A stretch of 24,920 bases of DNA from Candidatus Diapherotrites archaeon CG08_land_8_20_14_0_20_34_12 (GTDB lineage Archaea; Iainarchaeota; Iainarchaeia; Iainarchaeales; 0-14-0-20-34-12), in assembly GCA_002779065.1 (NCBI GenBank), contig PEXL01000057.1, positions 1,006 through 25,925 of the forward strand, given 5' to 3'. Shown here one piece after another: positions 1 through 7,019 of the stretch. Numbering within the stretch: position 1 is the stretch's first letter; each line of letters begins with the position of its first letter. The notes beneath the pieces were generated by a model. That model was not told where the DNA came from. It ran no database searches and saw only the letters and a program-made list of their open reading frames with translations. The translations under genes and the position numbers were made by a program.

Positions 1-891
1 AATTGGTACATCCCCGAATTTCCTTCCCTCAATCCTGATAAAACACAATTTATTATCTTTCTGCCAAGGTACATAATCACTTGGCCCAATATGAATATTC
101 TCAGCTTCTAAAGGCACCCCCAACATTGCTTGGACAGCTTCAGTTTTGCTGATTTTTTTGCTTTTCAATCTTGCTCTTTCAAGCATGTTCAGGAAATCGG
201 TGTTTCCGCCGGTGTTTAACTGATAGGTTCTGTCAATCTTTACCCCTCTTTCCGTAAAAAGTTTAGTTAATGCTTTGTGTGTTATTGTGGCGCCCAACTG
301 GCTACACACATCGTCCCCAATACAGGGCAATTTTGCCTTCTCAAATTTCTTTTCCCAATCTGGAGTTGAAACAATAAAAACAGGCATGCAATTGATGAAA
401 GCTACTCTAGTTTCCAAGCAAGCATTAGCATAATACTCTGTTGCCTGCTGGCTTCCTACTGGCATATAATTCACCAGAATATCAGCCTTTGCTTTCTTCA
501 ATTCATCTGCAACATCCACTGGTTTTGTTTTTTCATCAACCCTGAAGCTTTGGTCTTCAGGATAATCAAGCATGTGCAAGGCAATGCCATCCAAAACCGG
601 GCCTTTCTGCACAATTATCCCCATCTTTGGAATATCCTTGCAGAATATTTTTGTACAATTAGGTTTTGCAAAGATTGCTTCAGATAAATCCTTCCCAACC
701 TTTCTTTTATCCACATCAAAAGCAGCAACAAATTTAATATCCTTAATTTTATATCCGCCCAAAACATTATGCATCAATCCAGGGACAGGTTCATCATTTG
801 AATCAACATTTTTATAATAAAATCTACCCTGCACAAGTGAAGAACAACAGTTTCCAACACCAGCTATTGCAACCCTAATTTCCTTTCCCAC
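1..891 (-). CDS. ino1: Inositol-1-phosphate synthase, archaeal type (3' end cut by window)
   Basis: Converts glucose 6-phosphate to inositol 1-phosphate with NAD; in archaea this feeds phosphoinositol lipids. Translating the reverse strand from a GTG at 891 gives 297 codons that stay open to the window edge. Residues 5-18 carry the Rossmann NAD-binding glycine motif (VAIAGVGNCCSS). Further in come a segment reading VNYMPVGSQQATEYYA, then ITHKALTKLFTERGV and QLNTGGNTDFLNM, all typical of the archaeal/actinobacterial branch. The start is GTG because the in-frame stop upstream is only a few codons away and GGTGA (896-900) sits about five bases before it; the ATGs at 893 and 902 are in another frame. 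The family is usually around 350-400 residues, so roughly 60 or more are missing. Family call is strong. Confidence 0.93.
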   Translation of the reverse strand, partial: MGKEIRVAIAGVGNCCSSLVQGRFYYKNVDSNDEPVPGLMHNVLGGYKIKDIKFVAAFDVDKRKVGKDLSEAIFAKPNCTKIFCKDIPKMGIIVQKGPVLDGIALHMLDYPEDQSFRVDEKTKPVDVADELKKAKADILVNYMPVGSQQATEYYANACLETRVAFINCMPVFIVSTPDWEKKFEKAKLPCIGDDVCSQLGATITHKALTKLFTERGVKIDRTYQLNTGGNTDFLNMLERARLKSKKISKTEAVQAMLGVPLEAENIHIGPSDYVPWQKDNKLCFIRIEGRKFGDVPI

Positions 892-972
892 ATTTTCACC
901 ATTTAAATTTCAAGTATTTTACCGCTATAAAATAGTAGTTAATTGCTATTTAAATAATCTTCTTTTCCCTTT

Positions 973-1296
973 ATGATTATGCAGCTTGAAGATTCCCCGG
1001 AATTAAAACGGTTGAAATCAAAAATGACTGTTGAATTACTCTGGCTTTACATTTTATCAATCTTAAAAAAGGAAGATATGCATGCATATGCTTTGCGTTC
1101 AGCAATACAAAAAAGATTCGGCTTTCTGCCTGGAAATGTCACTGCCTATGTTGTCCTTTACAAACTGCAAAGCCGCGGCTTTGTAAAAAAGAAAGCAATT
1201 GGCAACAGGGTTGTTTATTCCATCACCCCAAATGGAAAAAAATTAATAAAAAGTGCGGAAAAATTTATTCTGTGCACTTTGAAATCATTAAAATAA
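973..1296 (+). CDS. PadR-family transcriptional regulator
   Basis: A 107-residue winged-helix DNA-binding protein. Residues 20-80 hold the PadR-like core: a hydrophobic first helix (LLWLYILSIL), a HAYALRSAIQKRFGFLPG segment, and a recognition helix with wing (VTAYVVLYKLQSRGFVKKK, then NRVVYSITPNGKKLI). It lacks the long C-terminal coiled coil of larger PadR proteins, so it is the short archaeal form. It is divergent from the inositol-phosphate synthase gene. A TTTAAATAA stretch at 948-956 lies between them, so the promoters are close and it could control that gene; this is inference. ATG 973 or ATG 979 could both be the start. The end faces 1312 across a T-rich stretch that may terminate transcription. 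Confidence 0.85.
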   Translation: MIMQLEDSPELKRLKSKMTVELLWLYILSILKKEDMHAYALRSAIQKRFGFLPGNVTAYVVLYKLQSRGFVKKKAIGNRVVYSITPNGKKLIKSAEKFILCTLKSLK

Positions 1297-1311
1297 ATCT
1301 TTATCTTATTT

Positions 1312-1785
1312 TTATCTTCTTGGAGTAGTTCTTCTTGTCTCTTTTCTCCTATCCCAAGCTTCTTTTCCTGCCCGATATCCTTTTTTTGCGGTTTCAACTG
1401 TCCATCTTCCGGCTTTTTTCAAATTTTTTGGACCGACTCCAGCTGCTCCCAAAGCAATTGCTCCACCGTACGGTGGCAATAATAATGCTCCACCTATTCC
1501 AGCCCCGACCATTGCTGCTTTTCTTGCAGTTCCACTAGTTGCTCGGCCATTTCTCCAGCCTCTTTTTCCTTTCGCATATACATAGGCAGCTCCTACCCCT
1601 GCGGCTGCTCCAGCTCCTCTTCTTGCAACTTGTGATGCAACTTCCTCGGCAGTATTTACTACTTTGGCCCTAAAGTTTGGGCTTACCGCCATTGCAGTTC
1701 CAAAAGCAGCTGCTCCTGCAATTCCAGCAATAACTGCAGCTCTTTTTGCTTTTTGTGCAAATGTCCTTCTTCTTGGTCTTGGCAT
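1312..1785 (-). CDS. Hypothetical basic Ala/Gly-rich protein
   Basis: A 157-residue protein I do not recognise. It starts with a basic tail (MPRPRRRTFAQKAKR), then an Ala/Gly segment at about 19-37 (AAVIAGIAGAAAFGTAMAV) that could be a weak membrane or Gly-zipper helix. A second hydrophobic Gly-rich stretch follows at about 90-120, and the tail is strongly basic (RRKETRRTTPRR). Start ATG 1785 is preferred over an in-frame TTG at 1794 because TTGAT just upstream fits a weak archaeal Shine-Dalgarno. Its style (basic, Ala/Arg-rich, start MPxxPRR) resembles the coiled-coil proteins at 16.5-19.3 kb, but I see no clear alignment. Two hydrophobic stretches with charged ends could suit a membrane-associated or nucleic-acid-binding role; neither is proven. 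Confidence 0.6.
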   Translation of the reverse strand: MPRPRRRTFAQKAKRAAVIAGIAGAAAFGTAMAVSPNFRAKVVNTAEEVASQVARRGAGAAAGVGAAYVYAKGKRGWRNGRATSGTARKAAMVGAGIGGALLLPPYGGAIALGAAGVGPKNLKKAGRWTVETAKKGYRAGKEAWDRRKETRRTTPRR

Positions 1786-1852
1786 TTTTATCAACTCATT
1801 TCAGTCTTTCGATAAATAAATATTCTCCCAACATTTTAAATATTAAACCTAA

Positions 1853-1981
1853 TTATAACTCTGCAAGTTCTTTGTAAAATTCTTTGTATTCTTTCATATG
1901 TGCCTTTACTATGCCCTTTATGTCCTTCCACTCAGCCATTGTGATAGGCTCCCTTTTTCCCTTTATCTTCATTATTTTCAT
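1853..1981 (-). CDS. Small hypothetical protein (42 aa)
   Basis: An ATG at 1981 opens a 42-codon frame ending in TAA. The protein is very lysine- and glutamate-rich, begins MKIMKIKGKREPITMAEW, and is otherwise one predicted helix (VKAHMKEYKEFYKELAEL). An AAGAGGGAT Shine-Dalgarno-like stretch lies about 5-13 bases before the ATG, which is the best support that it is real. It lies 54 bases downstream of the Doc-type toxin gene on the same strand, with a 13-bp hairpin between them. A small charged helical protein next to a Doc gene could be an antitoxin in reversed order, but there is no recognisable Phd domain. Conservation in relatives would decide it. Confidence 0.5.
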   Translation of the reverse strand: MKIMKIKGKREPITMAEWKDIKGIVKAHMKEYKEFYKELAEL

Positions 1982-2004
1982 CTAAAATCCCTCTTGAATT
2001 TTAT

Positions 2005-2033
2005 AAATTTCAAAATTGAAAATTTTGAAATTT
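2005..2033. repeat. 13-bp perfect inverted repeat between doc and the 42-aa gene
   Basis: AAATTTCAAAATT at 2005-2017 and its exact complement at 2021-2033 are separated by three bases. The element touches the stop codon of the Doc gene (2036). On the minus strand it is followed by a TATA-like TTTATAAAA (2000-2007) before the 42-aa gene. It could be a terminator for doc, an operator for the small gene, or both. It is entirely A/T apart from the central C/G positions, so hairpin stability is modest. Confidence 0.5.
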
Positions 2034-2035
2034 TG

Positions 2036-2398
2036 TTAACCCCCTCGTGTATGGTTTGCTATCCATATTACTATTTCTTCAATGCTTGTTTTTGGTTTTA
2101 CCGACCAGACAACAACATTAAATCTTGAAGTCTCTCCAACTATCAATTTTTTGCCGTTTAGCTCTAGGAAAGCCAGCATAGATTCAAATGCTGTTCTTTT
2201 ATTTCCATCAGCAAAAGGATGCCTTCTTGCAATTTCCATAAGAAGGGTAGCGGCTTTCCTGTCTACTCCTCTTGTATTTGCTACCTTAAAAACAACATAT
2301 TCAAGTTCTGCTTCATTTCTCAGAAGACCCTCATGGAACTGCTTATTTATAGTTATAATTGCTTCTTTCGTGAGTGTTTTTGCATAAATCCTTGCCAT
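2036..2398 (-). CDS. Doc/Fic-type toxin (death-on-curing family)
   Basis: A 120-residue Fic-fold protein of the short Doc class. Residues 60-70 read HPFADGNKRTA, the catalytic Fic loop, with Lys where AMP-transferring Fic proteins have Gly; this Lys form is typical of Doc, which phosphorylates elongation factor Tu. The preceding helix (DRKAATLLMEIARR) and following helix (TAFESMLAFLELNGKKL) fit the family, and the length matches. ATG 2398 is chosen over upstream in-frame codons because a TATA-like TTTAAAT lies 22-29 bases before it, as for a leaderless transcript, with a perfect palindrome between box and start. No Phd-type antitoxin precedes it. The 42-aa gene downstream and the 49-aa membrane gene upstream are the only small neighbours. 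Toxin activity is inferred from the family. Confidence 0.88.
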   Translation of the reverse strand: MARIYAKTLTKEAIITINKQFHEGLLRNEAELEYVVFKVANTRGVDRKAATLLMEIARRHPFADGNKRTAFESMLAFLELNGKKLIVGETSRFNVVVWSVKPKTSIEEIVIWIANHTRGG

Positions 2399-2404
2399 GT
2401 AAAT

Positions 2405-2423
2405 ATTCTGTAAATTACAGAAT
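2405..2423. promoter_or_regulatory. Palindromic operator over the doc start site
   Basis: ATTCTGTAA-A-TTACAGAAT is a perfect 9+1+9 inverted repeat. It lies between the TATA-like TTTAAAT (about 2421-2428, minus strand) and the doc ATG at 2398, where a bound dimer would block transcription start. Toxin-antitoxin operons are commonly autoregulated through such sites. The binding protein is unknown. Confidence 0.7.
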
Positions 2424-2509
2424 TTAAACATATCGCCATCTAAAAATACAACTATGGCTTAACATTATGAATTCGCAGTTAGTTATATTCCTTAACTGTT
2501 TGCCAGCAA

Positions 2510-2659
2510 TTACCCTTTAATTAAAAGAATTATTCCTAATGCCAAAAATACTAATCCAATGTATGGTGTTGCAATATCAATCGGGGCGGGCAATACTTTC
2601 ATACCTGTTCCAACCGCAATCCCAATCATGAACAATGCAACCGCATGCCTGTCTGCCAT
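2510..2659 (-). CDS. Small membrane protein (49 aa, two predicted TM helices)
   Basis: ATG at 2659 opens 49 codons ending in TAA. A strong Shine-Dalgarno, AGGAGGGAT, precedes the ATG by about three to four bases. The protein has a short charged start (MADRH), a hydrophobic helix (AVALFMIGIAVGTGM), a turn with Pro (LPAPIDIATP), and a second hydrophobic helix (YIGLVFLALGIILLI) ending KG. That is a two-helix hairpin crossing the membrane twice. It is divergent from the HEAT-like gene and shares an A/T-rich promoter at about 2702-2711. I do not recognise a family. The strong ribosome binding site and clean topology make it likely real. Confidence 0.72.
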   Translation of the reverse strand: MADRHAVALFMIGIAVGTGMKVLPAPIDIATPYIGLVFLALGIILLIKG

Positions 2660-2701
2660 AATATCCCTCCTGCTATGTTTTCTTTAGAATTGAAGTAAAA
2701 T

Positions 2702-2712
2702 GTTTTATTTAA
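2702..2712. promoter_or_regulatory. Shared TATA-like element between two divergent genes
   Basis: TTTTATTTAA reads as a TATA-like box on either strand. On the plus strand it is 24-33 bases before ATG 2735, fitting a leaderless transcript. On the minus strand it is about 45 bases before ATG 2659, leaving room for a short leader that carries the AGGAGGGAT ribosome binding site. Confidence 0.5.
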
Positions 2713-2734
2713 CCTTTTGCTTTCAAATATATCT

Positions 2735-3178
2735 ATGCTTAAAGTACTTTCAAGGTTTAAATTTCCAAGACTAAAAGGATTAGTATCCAGGGCCATAGGG
2801 AAATTTCAACAAAAACCAATAGATCAGCTTGAAGTTTTGACTGCCCAACTAAGAAATCCGCTTAGAAGCAAAAGGCGGGAAGCAGTATTGAAATTAGCTG
2901 ATTTAGGTAAGAGAGAAAGGTCTAGCCAAGTTTTTTATGTATTAATAGAAGCTGCATTAAATGAAAATTATTTTGTGAGAAGAGCAGCTCTTCTTTCAAT
3001 TGCAGATATTTCTCCTAGATTAAATACTGAATTAAGGCGTGAAGCAAAACAAATAATTTCACGTGCTTTATGTTCTTCAGATAAAAGGGTTGAAAAAACA
3101 GCAAGGGTTGCAAGGTACTATTTAGAAAACCCTTCTGCTGCCAGAAAAGCAGCAGTATTAGCCCAAGAATTTCCTTAG
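2735..3178 (+). CDS. HEAT-repeat-like helical protein
   Basis: A 147-residue, highly basic, helical protein. The middle (about residues 28-125) has paired amphipathic helices with HEAT-like spacing: LEVLTAQLRNPLRSKRREAVLKLADLG, then SQVFYVLIEAALNENYFVRRAALLSIADI, then AKQIISRALCSSDKRVEKTARVARYYL. The N-terminus is rich in Lys, Arg and Phe and the tail in Ala. HEAT repeats usually mediate protein or nucleic-acid contacts; no partner is evident. ATG 2735 is preferred over an upstream TTG at 2717 because the TATA-like element lies about 25 bases before it. The last 21 bases overlap the end of the convergent PEP carboxylase gene. Confidence 0.65.
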   Translation: MLKVLSRFKFPRLKGLVSRAIGKFQQKPIDQLEVLTAQLRNPLRSKRREAVLKLADLGKRERSSQVFYVLIEAALNENYFVRRAALLSIADISPRLNTELRREAKQIISRALCSSDKRVEKTARVARYYLENPSAARKAAVLAQEFP

Positions 3179-4627
3179 TACTGCTGCCCTAGTAATATCC
3201 TCTGTTAAAGTTTCATTTCTGTTTTTGCTATAATTTTCAAGTATTTCATCAGTAATCTGCTTATGTTTCTCATTTATTCCAATATCAAGTTCCTTAATTT
3301 TCTCCTTTACTGTATTAAATAATCCTTTTGGAAGGAATTTTTCAGAATTCTCATTGAAATAGGGCAATGCATCCTTTAAATCAGTTTCAAATTTTGGAAA
3401 GCAATCATAAAGGAAATCATAATCCTTTGAATGCAATGAATTAAGCCCAAGAATTTCCGGTGGAATTCCCGCGCTGTATAAAGCAGCACAGAAATTTATT
3501 GCCCTTGGCAGTTTTATCCCGCGTGTTTTCCTTGAATATCCGAACAAACCAATATGCAAGGCTCTTTTTCTCCTTGCAGGGACAAATTTATTCAAGCCAT
3601 TAATCAAATCAGCAATATGCTCTACCTGCCTTTGGTATTCATCAGAATATTTTGCAATCAATTCTTTTGCTTTTTTATCATCAATCTGCTTTGCCTTTCC
3701 TTTTCTTGTTGCCCTTATTTTATCAATTGCTTTTGTAACATCATCCCTTTCATGATCATATTTGAAAGATGATTGTACTGTATATGTTTGAACACTTTGG
3801 AATTCCTGTAAACAATCTTTAACCCTTTTTGGGTTAAAGTTTCCTCTAAAGGGAACAGAGCCAAATCCGATAATAGGGTATAGGTCAATAGACATTTTTT
3901 CGCTTAATTTGTCAATCTTTTCCAATGCTATTTTATTCATTAAAGCAGCGGAGATAAATCCGTAATTTTCAGCAGGGTCTGAATATGCCAAGAATATCCT
4001 TTGATATTCTTTCTTTCCATCTTTCTGCAAATAAGGTTTAACAATTTCATCAATATTCATTATGCTTTTTTCATCCTCTAAAAGCGGGATTACATTTATT
4101 TCTTTAGGATTAAACTCGCCGATCCATTCCTTTATGCACGTATTCCCAATACATTTCTGTTCCTTCCCAACAACAAACTTTTTGTAGTATTCATCAACGC
4201 TGATTATTTCTTCTGCACTTGTCGTCATTGGCAATATGACTTCAAAAATTGGGGCAATATTTTTCCCGTAAAAAACCTGTGCAACATCATAGTGTTTTGG
4301 AATGGATTCTAAAGTTTCAAGCAATACTTTTCCTTCATTTTTTTCAATCCTTGGATTAGGCACTCTTATTGTCAAGAATACATCCTCGCCAAGGACTTTT
4401 TTCTGGAAATAACTTTCATATTTGCTAAGCAGTTTTTTTACAACAAAGGTATCGGCTTCCTTTCCTTCAGAATCCCACATCTGTTCTTCACAGCCTAAAT
4501 AAGCGAAAGCATAGTATGCTTCCTTTATCTCATCCTCAGTGTCAAACAACTGTGAATCAACAAAAAAAGGCATCTTTACATTATCCGGGTGCTGTGTTGA
4601 CATGCATCTAGGAATTTTGATTGACAT
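3158..4627 (-). CDS. ppcA: Phosphoenolpyruvate carboxylase, archaeal type
   Basis: Carboxylates phosphoenolpyruvate to oxaloacetate with bicarbonate, an anaplerotic step. The protein is 489 residues, the size of the archaeal family and about half that of bacterial/plant enzymes. It begins MSIKIPRCMSTQHPDNV, the hallmark start of this family, followed by FDTEDEIKEAYYAFAYLGCEEQMWDSEGKEAD. Later segments include TIRVPNPRIE, VFYGKNIAPIFEVILPMTTSAEEI, PIIGFGSVPFRGNF and a basic PARRKRALHIGLFGYSR stretch. ATG 4627 is chosen because an upstream in-frame extension from 4684 adds only unrelated hydrophobic residues. A TATA-like TATAAT lies about 45 bases upstream. With enolase at 15.2 kb and Por at 23 kb, it suggests glycolytic carbon is channelled to oxaloacetate and acetyl-CoA. 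Confidence 0.95.
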   Translation of the reverse strand: MSIKIPRCMSTQHPDNVKMPFFVDSQLFDTEDEIKEAYYAFAYLGCEEQMWDSEGKEADTFVVKKLLSKYESYFQKKVLGEDVFLTIRVPNPRIEKNEGKVLLETLESIPKHYDVAQVFYGKNIAPIFEVILPMTTSAEEIISVDEYYKKFVVGKEQKCIGNTCIKEWIGEFNPKEINVIPLLEDEKSIMNIDEIVKPYLQKDGKKEYQRIFLAYSDPAENYGFISAALMNKIALEKIDKLSEKMSIDLYPIIGFGSVPFRGNFNPKRVKDCLQEFQSVQTYTVQSSFKYDHERDDVTKAIDKIRATRKGKAKQIDDKKAKELIAKYSDEYQRQVEHIADLINGLNKFVPARRKRALHIGLFGYSRKTRGIKLPRAINFCAALYSAGIPPEILGLNSLHSKDYDFLYDCFPKFETDLKDALPYFNENSEKFLPKGLFNTVKEKIKELDIGINEKHKQITDEILENYSKNRNETLTEDITRAAVLRKFLG

Positions 4628-4720
4628 TTTATCCCAATAATAGTTATCTAAAAGGAATAAAAATGGTAGAGTATTATAGCTCAATGCCCGGAATTTTTAT
4701 TGTTTTAGAAGGGTTTAAAA

Positions 4721-4742
4721 AGATAATTAGATATAATTATCT
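4721..4742. promoter_or_regulatory. Inverted-repeat operator of the AbrB-PIN pair
   Basis: AGATAATTA (4721-4729) and TAATTATCT (4734-4742) are perfect 9-bp arms around GATA. The repeat lies between a TATA-like TTTAAAA (4714-4720) and ATG 4753, so it covers the expected transcription start. AbrB-fold antitoxins commonly bind such sites to repress their own operon. Confidence 0.65.
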
Positions 4743-4752
4743 TAGTGATTAA

Positions 4753-5010
4753 ATGGAAATTATTACTACCACCAGAAAATGGGGCAATTCTTTAGGGGTT
4801 ACGCTGCCTGCAGAAATAGTTAAAAAAGCAAATATCAGGGAACGCCAATGCATAGTCATAGAAATCAAAACAAAAGAACCTATTTTGTCAAAGGAAGTTT
4901 TTGGGGCGGCAAAAACCCTAAAACTAAGTGCTCAGAAGGTTAAGGATTTGATGAGGGAAGATAATGCAAGGAGAGACAAGAAACTTCTTGGACACATACG
5001 CGCTGTATGA
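4753..5010 (+). CDS. AbrB/MazE-fold antitoxin
   Basis: An 85-residue antitoxin. The N-terminal half is the AbrB swapped-hairpin DNA-binding domain, with the diagnostic TTTRKWGNSLGVTLPAEIVKK at residues 5-25. The C-terminal half (about 45-85) is charged and would wrap the PIN toxin. It precedes and overlaps the PIN gene by 47 bases, the usual antitoxin-first arrangement. A GTGATT ribosome binding site lies just before the ATG, and an inverted repeat lies upstream. Its role in neutralising the toxin is inferred from family and context. Confidence 0.88.
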   Translation: MEIITTTRKWGNSLGVTLPAEIVKKANIRERQCIVIEIKTKEPILSKEVFGAAKTLKLSAQKVKDLMREDNARRDKKLLGHIRAV

Positions 5011-5338
5011 AATAATAAAAGGCAATGAAAATTATTCTTGCTTTGCAGGTCAAACCGTTTATTGTTCTATGATTAATCTTGCAGAGTTTGCTTATGCCTT
5101 ATTAAAGGAATTCCCTAAAGACAAAGTTATTCGTTTGTTATCTATGCTGGAGCCAAAGATCATAGATATTGCTAAAAATGATCTGATAAAGATTGCTGAG
5201 TTCAAGAAGCAAAATTATTCCAAGAATTTTTCCTGTGCTGATTGTATTGGATATGTCCTTGCCAAAGAAAATAATTTAGTGTTTGTTACTGGAGATGAAG
5301 CTTTCCGAGGATTTCCAAACATTTTGTTTATCAAATAA
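4964..5338 (+). CDS. PIN-domain ribonuclease toxin (VapC-like)
   Basis: A 124-residue PIN-domain protein. The four acidic residues expected for metal-dependent RNA cleavage are visible: D10 in NFLDTYALYEI, E41 in INLAEFAYALL, D93 in SCADCIGYVLA and D111 in FVTGDEAF. Length is normal for VapC. The start ATG at 4964 lies inside the antitoxin gene and is preceded by GAGGGAAG, a good ribosome binding site, supporting translational coupling. The partner is AbrB-fold. Target RNA cannot be told from sequence. Confidence 0.9.
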   Translation: MQGETRNFLDTYALYEIIKGNENYSCFAGQTVYCSMINLAEFAYALLKEFPKDKVIRLLSMLEPKIIDIAKNDLIKIAEFKKQNYSKNFSCADCIGYVLAKENNLVFVTGDEAFRGFPNILFIK

Positions 5339-6238
5339 TTAAATTTTCTTTATAAAATTAGAAAATTCTTCTGCAACGCTTAAAACAGTTAATTTGTCAA
5401 TCCTTCTTCTCTGCGGAATTGTGTTTGAAACAATTATTTCGCTGATTATTGAATTTTGCAGCCTTTCAACTGCATCATTTGCAAACACCCCATGGGTAGC
5501 GGCAACAGAAACCTCTTCCGCCCCTTCTTTTTTCAATAATTCTGCGGCCCTGATGATTGTTCCTCCTGTCCCAATTAAATCATCAACCAGAATTACATTT
5601 TTGCCCTTTACCTTTGCTTGCAATTCCATGGTTGAGATTGCTTCCGCTTTACTTCTTTTTTTTTCAATATGCGCAGAATCAGTCCCTAAACTTTTTGCAA
5701 TCCTTTCTGCCCTTTCCAAAGCACCATGGTCTGGCCCTACAATCATATAATCTTTCTTATCCTTCTTTATCTTGCTTTCAAGATATTTTGTTAAAGTATC
5801 GGTAAAATGCAAATCATTAAATGGAATATTAAAGGATTCTGATGTAGCCTTTGAATGAATGTCCATTGTTGTAACGCTTGAAATTCCAGATGCTTCAATC
5901 AATTTTGCAATTAATTTTGTTGTTATTGGTTCTCCCGGAACTGTAATCCGATCCTGCCTGCTGTATCCATAATAAGGCAGTATGCCATGCACTTTATGTG
6001 CCCCATTATTCAAGCAAGCATCGGCCATTATTAATAATTCCATCAATGTTTCATTTACTGGATTGCAGGTGCTTTGCAATAAATAAATAGTTTCTCCCTT
6101 AATTTCTTCTTTAATTCGCACAATGCATTCCCTGTCAGAGAATCTTTCAAATTCGCTTGCACTGATTTTTATTTTTAGATTATTAGCAATTTCCTCAGCT
6201 AATTCAATGCTTGAACTGCCTGCAAATAGCTTCATCAT
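5339..6238 (-). CDS. prs: Ribose-phosphate pyrophosphokinase (PRPP synthetase)
   Basis: Makes PRPP from ribose 5-phosphate and ATP, the precursor for purine, pyrimidine and NAD synthesis. The 299-residue protein has the ATP-binding FERFSDREC region (30-38), the YYGYSRQDR flexible loop (89-97), the TTMDIHS segment (123-129), and the PRPP-binding loop VDDLIGTGGT (218-227). The start could be ATG 6238 or the adjacent ATG 6235; GAAGGGAA lies immediately upstream. A TATA-like TATTTAATTAG is near 6278. It ends one base after the convergent PIN gene, so the two transcripts converge with almost no gap. Confidence 0.95.
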   Translation of the reverse strand: MMKLFAGSSSIELAEEIANNLKIKISASEFERFSDRECIVRIKEEIKGETIYLLQSTCNPVNETLMELLIMADACLNNGAHKVHGILPYYGYSRQDRITVPGEPITTKLIAKLIEASGISSVTTMDIHSKATSESFNIPFNDLHFTDTLTKYLESKIKKDKKDYMIVGPDHGALERAERIAKSLGTDSAHIEKKRSKAEAISTMELQAKVKGKNVILVDDLIGTGGTIIRAAELLKKEGAEEVSVAATHGVFANDAVERLQNSIISEIIVSNTIPQRRRIDKLTVLSVAEEFSNFIKKI

Positions 6239-6328
6239 TTCCCTTCACTTTCTGGCACACAAATTTAGAAACGAAAACTAATTAAATACTTCCCTAGTTC
6301 CCTCTTTTGTTTTTATTTTGTTTCTCTT

Positions 6329-6592
6329 CTAGCGATAAATATTATCATGATGATCTAGATCTAAAATCCTTACAACCTTCTTTTTTTCATCAATTTCAAA
6401 AACCATTACAAAACTTTTCAATATGTGAACCCGTTTCTTATTTTGTAGCGGATAATGCAAAGATTTGAATCTATGGGGATCTTCCAAAATTTGTCTAAAT
6501 TTATTCTCAACAGCTTTTTTGAATTCTGAATTTTTTAAGCCTGCTTTTGCCATATTCTTTTTGCAGGTCTCTTCAATCTCCAGAGCATACAT
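6329..6592 (-). CDS. RelE/ParE-superfamily toxin
   Basis: An 87-residue toxin of the RelE fold, typically a ribosome-dependent mRNA endonuclease. Family features are MYALEIEETCKKNMAKA at the start, then DPHRFKSLHYPLQNKKRVHILKSFVMVFEIDEK and the C-terminal LDLDHHDNIYR. The basic residues in the second half (R, K, H) are the usual catalytic candidates. It follows its antitoxin gene by 8 bases, with GAAGTGA as ribosome binding site. The typical archaeal pairing of this toxin is with a DUF2683-like antitoxin, as seen here. Confidence 0.88.
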   Translation of the reverse strand: MYALEIEETCKKNMAKAGLKNSEFKKAVENKFRQILEDPHRFKSLHYPLQNKKRVHILKSFVMVFEIDEKKKVVRILDLDHHDNIYR

Positions 6593-6600
6593 AAGTTATT

Positions 6601-6834
6601 TCACTTCCAGAGATCTTCAATGCTTTTTATCTTGACAAATTTCCCCTTATGTTCTATGCACCTTATCTTTTCAACATATTCCGGCCTTAGTGCTGGTTCT
6701 AATAATTCTTGTTCATATTCTTCAATAAGATAATTTAATGCTTCACTTTTATCATTGAAACCATATTTTGCTTTAATTATGTTTACGACCTTGTTTGCCT
6801 CATCACTTAATTTTATGATTGCTGTTGTAGTCAT
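6601..6834 (-). CDS. Antitoxin of the RelE pair (DUF2683-like ribbon-helix-helix)
   Basis: A 77-residue protein. Residues 1-40 (MTTTAIIKLSDEANKVVNII, then AKYGFNDKSEALNYLIEEYE) match the ribbon-helix-helix form of DUF2683-like antitoxins: one beta strand and two helices. The C-terminal 35 residues (ALRPEYVEKIRCIEHKGKFVKIKSIEDLW) would bind the toxin. It is the first gene of the two-gene operon. A GTGAT-like site precedes the ATG, and a near-palindromic site with a TATA-like TTTATTAAT sits upstream. Function is inferred from family and partner. Confidence 0.82.
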   Translation of the reverse strand: MTTTAIIKLSDEANKVVNIIKAKYGFNDKSEALNYLIEEYEQELLEPALRPEYVEKIRCIEHKGKFVKIKSIEDLWK

Positions 6835-6854
6835 ATTAACATCACATTAATATT

Positions 6855-6868
6855 ATGTTAGCTGACAT
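6855..6868. promoter_or_regulatory. Near-palindromic operator of the RelE pair
   Basis: ATGTTAGCTGACAT is a 14-bp inverted repeat with one mismatched pair. It is flanked on both sides by ATTAAT (6846-6851 and 6867-6872), extending the symmetry. It sits about 20-35 bases upstream of the antitoxin ATG, next to the TATA-like box. This is a likely autoregulatory site. Confidence 0.5.
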
Positions 6869-6977
6869 TAATAAACATTTCTTTATGTTGTCAATTCCAA
6901 ATAGTTGTAAAAACCAAATAAGAGATTTGGCTATTGGCACATAAAAAGAGTGCCAGAGTTTGCAGAAATAAAATAAG

Positions 6978-7005
6978 AATCTCCAGCTTAAAAGAGCTGG
7001 AGATT
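6978..7005 (-). terminator. Hairpin terminator after the lipoprotein gene
   Basis: AATCTCCAGCT (6978-6988) pairs perfectly with AGCTGGAGATT (6995-7005) around the loop TAAAAG. It begins 15 bases past the stop of the minus-strand lipoprotein gene. Two shorter hairpins follow at 6914-6930 (CCAAAT/ATTTGG) and 6935-6955 (TGGCAC/GTGCCA). Together these fill the interval up to the RelE operon promoter. Confidence 0.65.
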
Positions 7006-7019
7006 TACTAAATTAAAAT

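Noticed and set aside
1801..1818. TCTTTCGATAAATA shared between 1805-1818 and the operator at 8229-8242
   Set aside because: Only one half of the palindrome is present at the first site, and a 14-base match is not convincing in A/T-rich DNA.
5394..5805. Plus-strand frames inside the PRPP synthetase gene
   Set aside because: They are shadows of a clear conserved enzyme on the other strand and lack starts with ribosome binding sites.
6900..6960. Two short hairpins as an RNA gene
   Set aside because: Stems are only six base pairs and lie between a terminator and a promoter; no larger structure is evident.
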